Assembly: GCA_050261415.1 (NCBI GenBank)
Contig: JBLNDG010000087.1
Coordinates: forward strand, 1-12,298
Length of the DNA stretch: 12,298 nucleotides
Reading direction: 5' to 3'
Origin: JBLNDG01 sp050261415
GTDB lineage: Bacteria > Bacillota > Clostridia > Lutisporales > Lutisporaceae
A program made the translations under genes and the position numbers. Shown piece after piece: positions 6,408-12,298 of this stretch. The notes beneath the pieces were generated by a model, which was not told the origin of the DNA, searched no databases, and saw only the letters and a program-made list of their open reading frames with translations. The first letter of the stretch is position 1; each line of letters begins with the position of its first letter.

Positions 6408-8214
6408 GTGACAATAGAGGAAGTGTGAATATGAACTTGCTTCCCTGTGTATATTTTGAGATGGCGTAAATCCTTCCGCCATGAGTTTCGATGATGCTTC
6501 TGGCTAAAGCCAGCCCAATGCCGTAGCCTTTTACTTCCCTGTCCTTCGTGCGGTAAAACATTTCAAAAACCTTTTCAATGTCTTCATCCCGTATGCCGAT
6601 TCCTTCATCTTTTACACTAAATTCAATTTCATCAGGCAGTTGAGTTATAGTTATCTGAACCATGCTGCCTTTATCAGAATACTTGATGGCATTAGTAATA
6701 AGATTGTTCCATACGCGTATCAGCTTGATTTTGTCTCCTGCCAGGCTGCCCCCCTTGATGGAAAGGCTTCCTTCAAAGTGTCTGTCGGAATTTTCAATTT
6801 GTCTCTTTGCGTTATCAAGAAGTAAGTTTGAAAAATCAGAGATATCAAGTATTTCAGGCTCAAGAATCAAAAACTTTTTGATATCATACAGGCTATCCAG
6901 TATATCCTCGGTGATTTCTTCAATCTGTTCTGCCCGGGTATTGATACCGCATAAATACTCGTTTATTTTATCGGGATCCTTCGCAACACCCATTTGTATC
7001 CCTGTTGTATATCCTTTGATCAATGTTAAAGGTGTTTTTAAATCATGGGAGAGCTGAGTTATAAAATCTGTCACACCGGAGGAGATTTCCTCAATTGTAT
7101 TTGTAAGGTTTTTAGCATAATTATGAAGACTCTGGCTTTCCTTATGGATATTCTTAATCATATCCGATAAACTGTACTTCATGTTGTTCAGGGCTTCACT
7201 CAAGGTCCCCAATTCATCTCCGGATGTGATTTCCACCGGCTCCGTCAAATCACCTTCAGATAACCTTTGTACGCTCAAAATCATTTTTTCTATCGGGCGG
7301 GACATTTTCCGCCCCCAATAGGCACCGAATAAAATCATCAAGCTTAAGATGATACCTAAAATACTTAACAGATAAACGATCATTTCATGAGCCGGGGTCA
7401 GAAACTCCGCTTCAGGCGCTGTAAGCAGCAGTTTCCAACCACAAGCTTCAATAGGAACGGAAACCAACAGATACTTTTTATTCTGTAATGTTATGGTTTC
7501 TACCGTCGGATAAGGCCGTTGAATATCCGTAAGTGTTCCGGGACTAACACCGAAAGCCGTTTCAAGAGGCTGCAAAATATATTTCTTATCAGGATGAGCA
7601 ATTATCATTCCATTCCCATCCAACAAAATCCCGAATCCGGTTTCACCGTACGAAATACTTTTTACCTGCTGCGTAATTTGGCTGATCGGAATATTTGCAG
7701 CCAATACGCCTTCAGCTCCGTGAAGCCTTATAGGAAGGGCAATTGACGTTACCAGACTTTTTTTATTTTTATCCATATATACCGGTGTAAAAACCGTATC
7801 ATTGGCTGTTACTGCCAGCTGATACCATGGTCTTTGTGCCGCATTATACGCTGCTTCGGGTATCCAGCCCTTTGCATCCAGCATCTTGCCGTTTTCAAAG
7901 CCGATAAATACACTATAGAAAAGGGGATCGGCTTGAGCTGCATCGTGCAGCATGCTCTGTATCAGCTTCTCATCATATGACTCCTGGGCAGAAATATGTA
8001 CGGCCGTTCGCTTCAAAGATGCTATTTTTTCCTTAGCCCACCCTTGAATTACTTCAGCATTGTATTGGGCGGATTTCATTCCAAGCTCAGCGGCTTGCCT
8101 ATAGATTACACTCCGGAATATCAGGTAGCTGGTCACGCCAATAAATACTGCGGTCAGTATGGTAACCAGAAATAAGGCAATAGTGATTTTTGTTCGGATC
8201 TTTCCGAATTTCAT
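6400..8214 (-). CDS. Membrane sensor histidine kinase: dCache-HAMP-HisKA-HATPase
   Basis: This 604-residue kinase autophosphorylates on ligand sensing and should phosphorylate the adjacent response regulator. Layout: TM1 about 10-34, extracellular dCache domain about 35-276, TM2 about 277-299, HAMP about 300-352 (MSRPIEKMI...ALNNMKYSL), HisKA with phospho-acceptor His390 in SHDLKTPLTLIKGY, then the ATPase domain with N-box NNLITNAIKYS (Asn508), G1 DEGIGI (536-541) and G2 GYGIGLAL (563-570). All catalytic boxes are intact. In the Cache domain Y123...R128-P-W130-Y131 resembles the ligand pocket of dCache_1 sensors. The position usually occupied by Asp in amino-acid-binding members appears to be Asn174 (LAANIP). 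The start overlaps the regulator's stop (ATGA), with GAAGGAAG upstream. Confidence 0.95.
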   Translation of the reverse strand: MKFGKIRTKITIALFLVTILTAVFIGVTSYLIFRSVIYRQAAELGMKSAQYNAEVIQGWAKEKIASLKRTAVHISAQESYDEKLIQSMLHDAAQADPLFYSVFIGFENGKMLDAKGWIPEAAYNAAQRPWYQLAVTANDTVFTPVYMDKNKKSLVTSIALPIRLHGAEGVLAANIPISQITQQVKSISYGETGFGILLDGNGMIIAHPDKKYILQPLETAFGVSPGTLTDIQRPYPTVETITLQNKKYLLVSVPIEACGWKLLLTAPEAEFLTPAHEMIVYLLSILGIILSLMILFGAYWGRKMSRPIEKMILSVQRLSEGDLTEPVEITSGDELGTLSEALNNMKYSLSDMIKNIHKESQSLHNYAKNLTNTIEEISSGVTDFITQLSHDLKTPLTLIKGYTTGIQMGVAKDPDKINEYLCGINTRAEQIEEITEDILDSLYDIKKFLILEPEILDISDFSNLLLDNAKRQIENSDRHFEGSLSIKGGSLAGDKIKLIRVWNNLITNAIKYSDKGSMVQITITQLPDEIEFSVKDEGIGIRDEDIEKVFEMFYRTKDREVKGYGIGLALARSIIETHGGRIYAISKYTQGSKFIFTLPLLSQK

Positions 8215-8906
8215 GATGTTCTTCCTTCAAAAACATATCCGACACCCCATATAGTCTGAATATACTCCGGATTGTCGGGATCCTTTTCAATTTTTCTTCT
8301 CAACCGCTTTATATTGGTGGTTACCACATTGTAATCATAGACACTGCTGCCCCATATCTTGTTCAATATCTGTTCCTTTGTCATTACCAGTCCGGCATTT
8401 TGGACCAGATATAAAAACAACTCAAACTCTTTGTATGTAAGAGAAACCGGTATGCCATCCTTCAAAACCCTGTAATGTCGTGGATAGATTACCAAGGAAC
8501 CAAAGCGAACCGTTTCATCATGTTCGTCTACAGTTCTCCCATTATAGTCGGCATACCTTCTGATATTGGCCTTTACCCTTGCGACCAGTTCGATCGGATC
8601 GAAAGGCTTTGTTATGTAATCATCACTGCCTATGCCTAACCCTAATACTTTATCGCTCTGGGAAGCTTTAGCTGTAAGAAAAATCACGGGTATATTGGTC
8701 ATTTCCCGTATTCTCTTGCATGTATCGATACCTGATATACCCTCCATACTGATATCCAGAATCACGAGCTTGATGGTTTCATCCAATTTTGCCAATGCTT
8801 CTTCTCCGCTGTAAGCTTCAACTACTTCAATAGCATTAATTTGCAGGAAATCCTTAATGAGTCGGACTATATCCTTTTCATCATCTACAACCAGCACTTT
8901 ATCCAT
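8211..8906 (-). CDS. OmpR/PhoB-family response regulator
   Basis: This is a cytoplasmic DNA-binding response regulator of 231 residues. The receiver domain (about 1-118) has acidic Asp8 and Asp9, phospho-acceptor Asp51 in LVILDISM, Thr78 and Lys100 in ITKPFDP, all as expected. The winged-helix effector domain (about 132-228) has the family's recognition region NVVTTNIKRLRRKIE and the C-terminal wing IQTIWGVGYVFEG. It is the partner of the overlapping histidine kinase gene. Likely targets are the divergent region at 10210-10237, where TTCTA repeats recur every 10 bp, and possibly the carrier/hydroxylase operon. GGAGGGGA precedes the ATG at good spacing. The 36-nt gap from the upstream sensor gene suggests a single transcript. 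Confidence 0.96.
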   Translation of the reverse strand: MDKVLVVDDEKDIVRLIKDFLQINAIEVVEAYSGEEALAKLDETIKLVILDISMEGISGIDTCKRIREMTNIPVIFLTAKASQSDKVLGLGIGSDDYITKPFDPIELVARVKANIRRYADYNGRTVDEHDETVRFGSLVIYPRHYRVLKDGIPVSLTYKEFELFLYLVQNAGLVMTKEQILNKIWGSSVYDYNVVTTNIKRLRRKIEKDPDNPEYIQTIWGVGYVFEGRTS

Positions 8907-8942
8907 CGTTTTCCCCTCCGGTATATTTGTCTGTTGTCAGTG

Positions 8943-10085
8943 TTATATTTTGAAAGACCGGACGCCTTTTTCCAGTTGAGCTGCAATTTCATCAATTTGT
9001 CCGGCTATATCATAAACCTCTTCAGTTCCGGCAATATGTTTCTCTTTTCTTTTAAAAGCTTCATTACCAATTGTTTTTCCAGTATCATCCTTCAAGTTGA
9101 CTTCATTACCCTTTGTTAGGCTTTCTATATCGGCAATCCTCTCAGCATCGTCCAATGCTTTTTTCAGAGATACTGAGAATTTTTTCCCCATCAAGCAGCT
9201 TATAAATATTATCAATCCCATCAAAAATGTGATAGCGGCAATAAGCCGGCCGGCCATTTTCTTGGCAGGTCCCTGAAATTCTTCAATAGGAGCCAGTAAC
9301 AGCAGCACCCAGTCGTTAGATTGAATTGGCACATGAACTAACAATTCTTCCTTTTTTCCTGATCGAATAAGGGTTGTCCCTTTTATTGTATTCCTGATAT
9401 TCTCCTGTATATTTATATTCAGATCCTTTTGATCCTCTTCCAGGGGCTTCATTTCATTATTTCCTTCAGGATGTACCAATATAATACCATCACCATCCAC
9501 TAGAATGCCGTATCCGGTTTTCCCGAAACGAATGCCCTGTATCTGCTTTCTTATAGTATCGAATGGAATATTGGCAGCTAGAACCGCATTCATGCCTTGC
9601 GCATGTAATGGTATGGCGATTGCCTTCACCCGTGTATTTTTCTTTTTGTCAATATAAGCGGAAGTAAAAATGATACGGTTTGCATCAATAGCTTCCCGAT
9701 ACCAAGGTCTCTCTACTGTATTATAATCTGCCGGGGGTACCCATCCATTAGCATCCATTAGCCTTCCATTTTCGAAGCCTATAAAGAAGCTGTAGAAGGA
9801 AGGATCAGCTTTTGCTGCATTCTCAAGGATTTTTTGTATGTATGCTTCATCATTGGACTCTCCATTTTCTATCTGCACAGCTACGCTTTCCAAAAGAGTT
9901 AGTTTTTCTTTAAGCCAGCTGTCTATTTCTTTTGCCTCAAGTTCTGCACAAGCTGTACCTAAGGAAGAGGCATGCTCCAACAAAATGCTGTTCACTGTCC
10001 GATATGATATGAATAAGGCGAGAGATACCGATACACATACAAATATTAAATGGATCATCAAAATTTTAAGGCCGATTTTTTTCAT
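8943..10085 (-). CDS. Stand-alone dCache membrane sensor; MCP-like protein lacking the signalling hairpin
   Basis: This membrane protein of 380 residues has TM1 (about 7-28), an extracellular dCache domain (about 30-278) and TM2 (about 282-299), but no kinase, cyclase or complete MCP domain. The Cache domain is paralogous to that of the neighbouring kinase: over 33 residues ending in RPWY, 22 are identical (kinase 99-131). After TM2 comes a degenerate HAMP-like stretch (LKKALDDAERIAD...IGNEAFKRK) and then VYDIAGQIDEIAAQLEKGV plus RSFKI at the very end. That resembles the extreme C-terminus of MCPs (AeeLq.lVsrFKv). The 250-300 residues between these in a normal MCP are missing, in frame. It is either a decayed chemoreceptor or a co-receptor for the kinase. 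The start is uncertain: I prefer the ATG at 10085 over the GTG at 10094, which lies only 2 nt from the AAGGA. Confidence 0.85.
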   Translation of the reverse strand: MKKIGLKILMIHLIFVCVSVSLALFISYRTVNSILLEHASSLGTACAELEAKEIDSWLKEKLTLLESVAVQIENGESNDEAYIQKILENAAKADPSFYSFFIGFENGRLMDANGWVPPADYNTVERPWYREAIDANRIIFTSAYIDKKKNTRVKAIAIPLHAQGMNAVLAANIPFDTIRKQIQGIRFGKTGYGILVDGDGIILVHPEGNNEMKPLEEDQKDLNINIQENIRNTIKGTTLIRSGKKEELLVHVPIQSNDWVLLLLAPIEEFQGPAKKMAGRLIAAITFLMGLIIFISCLMGKKFSVSLKKALDDAERIADIESLTKGNEVNLKDDTGKTIGNEAFKRKEKHIAGTEEVYDIAGQIDEIAAQLEKGVRSFKI

Positions 10086-10112
10086 AATCGTCACATTCCT
10101 TTTGGGTTATAG

Positions 10113-10148
10113 CGGTTAAAATCTCATCAACTTGACGGATATTAACCG
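10113..10148. repeat. Inverted repeat in the sensor-operon leader
   Basis: CGGTTAA (10113-10119) and TTAACCG (10142-10148) are perfect inverted copies with a 22-nt spacer, just upstream of the sensor gene's ribosome binding site. It could form a leader hairpin or bind a protein. No T-run is attached. Confidence 0.35.
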
Positions 10149-10209
10149 TTAAATATGCTTAATTCAAACTTTCGAGTGATTCCATCTGTTTTCATTCAAT
10201 GTCCACCTG

Positions 10210-10237
10210 TTCTACATTTTTCTACATATTTCTAGTT
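10210..10237. promoter_or_regulatory. Three TTCTA-type repeats at 10-bp period, putative response-regulator box
   Basis: TTCTACAT occurs at 10210-10217 and exactly again at 10220-10227, and a degenerate copy, TTCTAGTT, occurs at 10230-10237. The strict 10-bp pitch places the copies on one face of the helix, as in tandem binding of OmpR/PhoB-type dimers. The operon downstream encodes such a regulator, so autoregulation is the simple reading. The third copy overlaps the proposed -10. Confidence 0.45.
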
Positions 10238-10263
10238 TAGCACAGCATATTTTTGTTTGTAAA
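10234..10263 (-). promoter_or_regulatory. Candidate promoter of the sensor/two-component operon
   Basis: Reading leftward, TTTACA (10258-10263, 5 of 6 matches to TTGACA) is followed after 18 nt by TAAACT (10234-10239, 4 of 6 to TATAAT). This would give a leader of about 140 nt. The TTCTA repeats overlap and follow the -10, so a bound regulator here would be expected to repress. Confidence 0.35.
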
Positions 10264-10610
10264 CATTCGTTTTTTTCCCATATATGGCATTAACCACTCT
10301 AAAGGATGCGACATTCAGAGTATCATTTTGTTACGCTGCTGTGTGTAACAAAATGTAAGCATGGATTGCTTAAGCAGATTAATCTATGGAACGAATGCTT
10401 ATAACTTTATTAAAAAAATTCTGCTTACCATCTTCCCTCTCTAATGTAAAATCCTCATACAAAGTCTATAATTATAGTATCTTCGTATATACTACATACC
10501 AAAAAGCACATCAACTGATATTCTTTCGGCTTATAGCAGGTCATTATCTTTTATTTGCCAGTAAATCCGTCATTCTTCCCTGTTCAGTTATTATTTGGCA
10601 TAACCCTTGC
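10264..10610. other. Intergenic region without a supportable gene
   Basis: These 347 bases lie between the leftward sensor operon and the thiolase remnant. The plus frame open from 10386 yields residues (MERMLITLLKKFCL...) with no family likeness and no good ribosome binding site, so I do not call it coding. It contains a strong hairpin at 10324-10355 and a 10-bp palindrome, TGCTTAAGCA, at 10367-10376. Confidence 0.5.
10324..10355. repeat. Perfect 11-bp inverted repeat (hairpin)
   Basis: CATTTTGTTAC (10324-10334) and GTAACAAAATG (10345-10355) are exact inverted copies around a 10-nt loop (GCTGCTGTGT). No T-run follows on either strand, so it is more likely an operator or a remnant of a mobile or rearranged segment than a terminator. 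Confidence 0.5.
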
Positions 10611-10796
10611 GATATAAATGCTGCAAAAGGCCATCCTGTAGGTGCAACAGGGGTGTCCATGCATGTACTCATAACAAGGCAGCTTTTAGCAAAGGCAATA
10701 AGCCTTCAGGCAGACGGTGCTTCAACAGGGCTTACGCTGAACATAGGAGGAAGCGGCGGCACAAACGTTGTATCCGTATTACAAAGAGTAAAATAA
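10611..10796 (+). pseudogene. C-terminal remnant of a thiolase (SCP2/acetyl-CoA acetyltransferase type)
   Basis: About 61 codons read DINAAKGHPVGATGVS... and end with LTLNIGGSGGTNVVSVLQ, then RVK and a stop. GHPVGATG carries the thiolase catalytic His motif. The closing NIGGSGGT.VV matches SCP2-type thiolases, which lack the CxGxG cysteine motif. A whole enzyme has about 390 residues, so roughly the first 330 are gone, including the nucleophilic Cys. The preceding in-frame sequence is unrelated. There is no frameshift in the remnant, which suggests a recent break. It lies 91 nt before an acyl-CoA ligase gene, a common partner of such thiolases in operons. Confidence 0.75.
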
Positions 10797-10798
10797 AA

Positions 10799-10829
10799 GG
10801 TCAAGGTATCTATTGCCAGACAGTTGACC
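10799..10829. repeat. Small inverted repeat upstream of the ligase gene
   Basis: GGTCAA (10799-10804) and TTGACC (10824-10829) form a 6-bp inverted repeat in the 91-nt gap between thiolase remnant and ligase. TTGACC could serve as a -35, but I see no well-spaced -10. Weak evidence. Confidence 0.2.
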
Positions 10830-10887
10830 GGTAAGGCAGCTGACCTGAAAATTAAATAAAGTTACCGATTGTAAGGGGGATTATAAT

Positions 10888-12298
10888 ATGCTGTATAAAA
10901 ACTGGGATTGGGTAGGGGATCAGATCGGTCACAGGGCAAGACTGACCCCGGACAGGGAGGCCATATCCGACCTTGATACGGGAGTACATTATACTTACAA
11001 AGATCTGAACGATAGAGCAAACAGACTGGCAAACTATATGGCGGAAAAATACAGGGTCAAAAATGGAGACAGAGTTGCCTTCATAGCAAGAAACCGTATC
11101 GAGATGTTTGATGGCATTTTTGCATGCGGCAAGCTGGGAGTAATATTCGTACCCTATAACTTAAGGCTTTCGTCGGATGAACTTATACACCTTATTAATA
11201 ACGAAGAACCAAAGGTACTGTTCTATGAAGATATTTTGCTTCCCGTAGTTGAAACGCTTAAACAGAATTTAAGCATACTTGAAAACTATGTAATCATCCC
11301 AAATTTCGGGAGTGAATATACCGACTTGAAATACGGTGAAATAATGAAATACGGGAATAGCAGCCAGGTAAGGTGTGATGAACTCGACCTCGAAGATATC
11401 TATCTTTTGATTCACACCGGAGGCACAACGGGCTTTCCCAAGGGAGCAATGATTTCACACAGGGCAGTCCTATATAACGCTTTGAACAACATTATTGACT
11501 GGAACCTTGGATCATGCGACCGTGTACATGTCATACTGCCGCTCTTTCATACAGGCGGCTGGAATATACTCACACTTGCTCTCCTGCAGGTTGGCGGACT
11601 TTTAATGATAAACAAAACCTTCGACCCTAAACTTGCTCTGAAAGTAATAAATGACTATAAACCCACTTATATATTCGGCGCAGCCACAATCTTCAGAATG
11701 ATGTATGAACAGCCGGATTTTGACAGCACTGACTGGTCTTCAGTAAAGTGGGTGATGTCAGGTGCTGCACCTACTCCAATACAAGTAATGGAGAAGTTCT
11801 GGCAGAAGGGAATTAAAATATGTACGGGATACGGACTAACAGAAGGCGGGCCTATGAATCTGGGAACACCTGTAGATTTCATGACAATAGAAAGCCTTAG
11901 GGAAAAGCACGCTGCGGTAGGCAAACCTTTCCATTTCACGGTAGCGAAAATAGTTGACGATAAAGGCAATGAAGCCGGGATTGAAGAAACAGGAGAGCTC
12001 ATATTCACAGGGCCGCAAATATTTTCAGGATATTGGCGGAACGAGGAGGAGACTAAAAAGACACTGAAGGATGGTTGGGTATACACCGGAGATATGGCAA
12101 AAAAGGACAAGGACGGCTTCCATTATATAGTCGGAAGAAAAAAGAATATGTATATAAGCGGTGGAGAAAACGTATTCCCCCCTGAGGTGGAAAAGGTACT
12201 CTATGAAATACCCGAAGTGCATGAATGCTGTGTAATCGGTGTGCCGGATGAAAAATGGGGAGAGGTTGGCAAGGCTGTAATCGCGCTAAAACCGGGCA
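10888..12298 (+). CDS. AMP-forming acyl-CoA synthetase/ligase, 3' end outside the window
   Basis: This enzyme activates a carboxylic acid with ATP to an acyl-adenylate and transfers it to CoA. I translated it from the ATG at 10888 to the edge: 470 codons with no stop or frameshift. ANL-superfamily motifs are in order: P-loop-like HTGGTTGFPKGAMISH (176-191), the LPLFHTGGW region (about 218-226), YGLTE (315-319), TGD with the adenosine-ribose Asp (400-402), and the hinge GRKKNMYISGGENVFP (416-431). The C-terminal Lys of the PxxxxGKxxR motif lies beyond the edge. Family length is about 500, so perhaps 30-50 residues are missing. It is similar to medium/long-chain fatty-acid and MenE-like ligases; the acid is not predictable. 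AAGGGGGA lies 7 nt upstream. It probably belonged to a thiolase-ligase operon now broken upstream. Confidence 0.94.
   Translation, partial: MLYKNWDWVGDQIGHRARLTPDREAISDLDTGVHYTYKDLNDRANRLANYMAEKYRVKNGDRVAFIARNRIEMFDGIFACGKLGVIFVPYNLRLSSDELIHLINNEEPKVLFYEDILLPVVETLKQNLSILENYVIIPNFGSEYTDLKYGEIMKYGNSSQVRCDELDLEDIYLLIHTGGTTGFPKGAMISHRAVLYNALNNIIDWNLGSCDRVHVILPLFHTGGWNILTLALLQVGGLLMINKTFDPKLALKVINDYKPTYIFGAATIFRMMYEQPDFDSTDWSSVKWVMSGAAPTPIQVMEKFWQKGIKICTGYGLTEGGPMNLGTPVDFMTIESLREKHAAVGKPFHFTVAKIVDDKGNEAGIEETGELIFTGPQIFSGYWRNEEETKKTLKDGWVYTGDMAKKDKDGFHYIVGRKKNMYISGGENVFPPEVEKVLYEIPEVHECCVIGVPDEKWGEVGKAVIALKPG

Noticed and set aside
8099..8290. Minus-strand ORF across the regulator/kinase overlap
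   Set aside because: It is an out-of-frame shadow spanning the ends of two well-supported genes.
10386..10796. A 136-residue plus-strand ORF as an intact small protein
   Set aside because: Only its last ~61 residues resemble a protein family (thiolase C-terminus). The first ~75 look like translated intergenic DNA and have no ribosome binding site.
11667..12110. Minus-strand ORF of 147 residues
   Set aside because: It lies wholly inside the acyl-CoA ligase gene, whose plus-strand frame has all the adenylate-forming motifs, so this is an antisense shadow.
10888..12298. Possible frameshift in the ligase gene
   Set aside because: Codon-by-codon translation to the right edge stayed open, and the motifs occurred in order in a single frame.
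1..12298. CRISPR array, tRNA, rRNA, transposase or integrase
   Set aside because: No regularly spaced long repeats, no cloverleaf or rRNA core sequence, and no recombinase motifs were seen on either strand.

Overview
The window looks like chromosomal DNA of an anaerobic, low-GC Gram-positive bacterium, most likely of the class Clostridia. This is inferred from the AT-rich intergenic DNA, the strong AAGGAGG-type ribosome binding sites and the gene families present. There are three modules. Positions 263-6292 hold a leftward operon. Positions 6400-10085 hold a second leftward operon directly upstream of it. Positions 10611-12298 hold a rightward region, with a thiolase gene remnant followed by an acyl-CoA ligase that runs off the right edge.

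The first leftward operon, in transcription order, encodes a YfcC/DcuC-type 12-TM carrier, a small soluble methyl-accepting (MCP) protein with a PAS-like N-terminus, and the three subunits of a xanthine-dehydrogenase-family molybdenum hydroxylase (large molybdopterin subunit, 2Fe-2S subunit, FAD subunit). The enzyme genes are tightly packed: there is an ATGA overlap between the large and 2Fe-2S subunits and an 18-nt gap before the FAD subunit. The operon ends in two consecutive terminator hairpins at 115-251. A candidate promoter and two adjoining palindromes lie in the leader at 6311-6381. A long hairpin separates the carrier gene from the MCP gene.

The second leftward operon encodes a membrane dCache sensor protein with no output domain, an OmpR-family response regulator and a dCache-HAMP histidine kinase. 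The two sensor proteins have clearly paralogous Cache domains. The stand-alone sensor keeps a degenerate HAMP-like segment and what looks like the extreme C-terminus of an MCP, but the whole signalling hairpin is missing. It therefore looks like an MCP with an internal deletion. Upstream of this operon are three TTCTA-type repeats at an exact 10-bp period, the geometry expected for an OmpR-family regulator, overlapping a possible promoter.

Inferred function: an extracellular ligand is sensed by the Cache pair, imported by the YfcC-type carrier and hydroxylated by the molybdenum enzyme, while the soluble MCP ties the pathway to chemotaxis. Active-site residues of the large subunit fit an N-heterocycle or purine hydroxylase, but the substrate cannot be read from the sequence. 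The right-hand module appears unrelated (acyl-CoA metabolism). The broken thiolase suggests that a rearrangement joined the two parts near position 10610. No RNA gene, CRISPR array, transposase or riboswitch was recognised.
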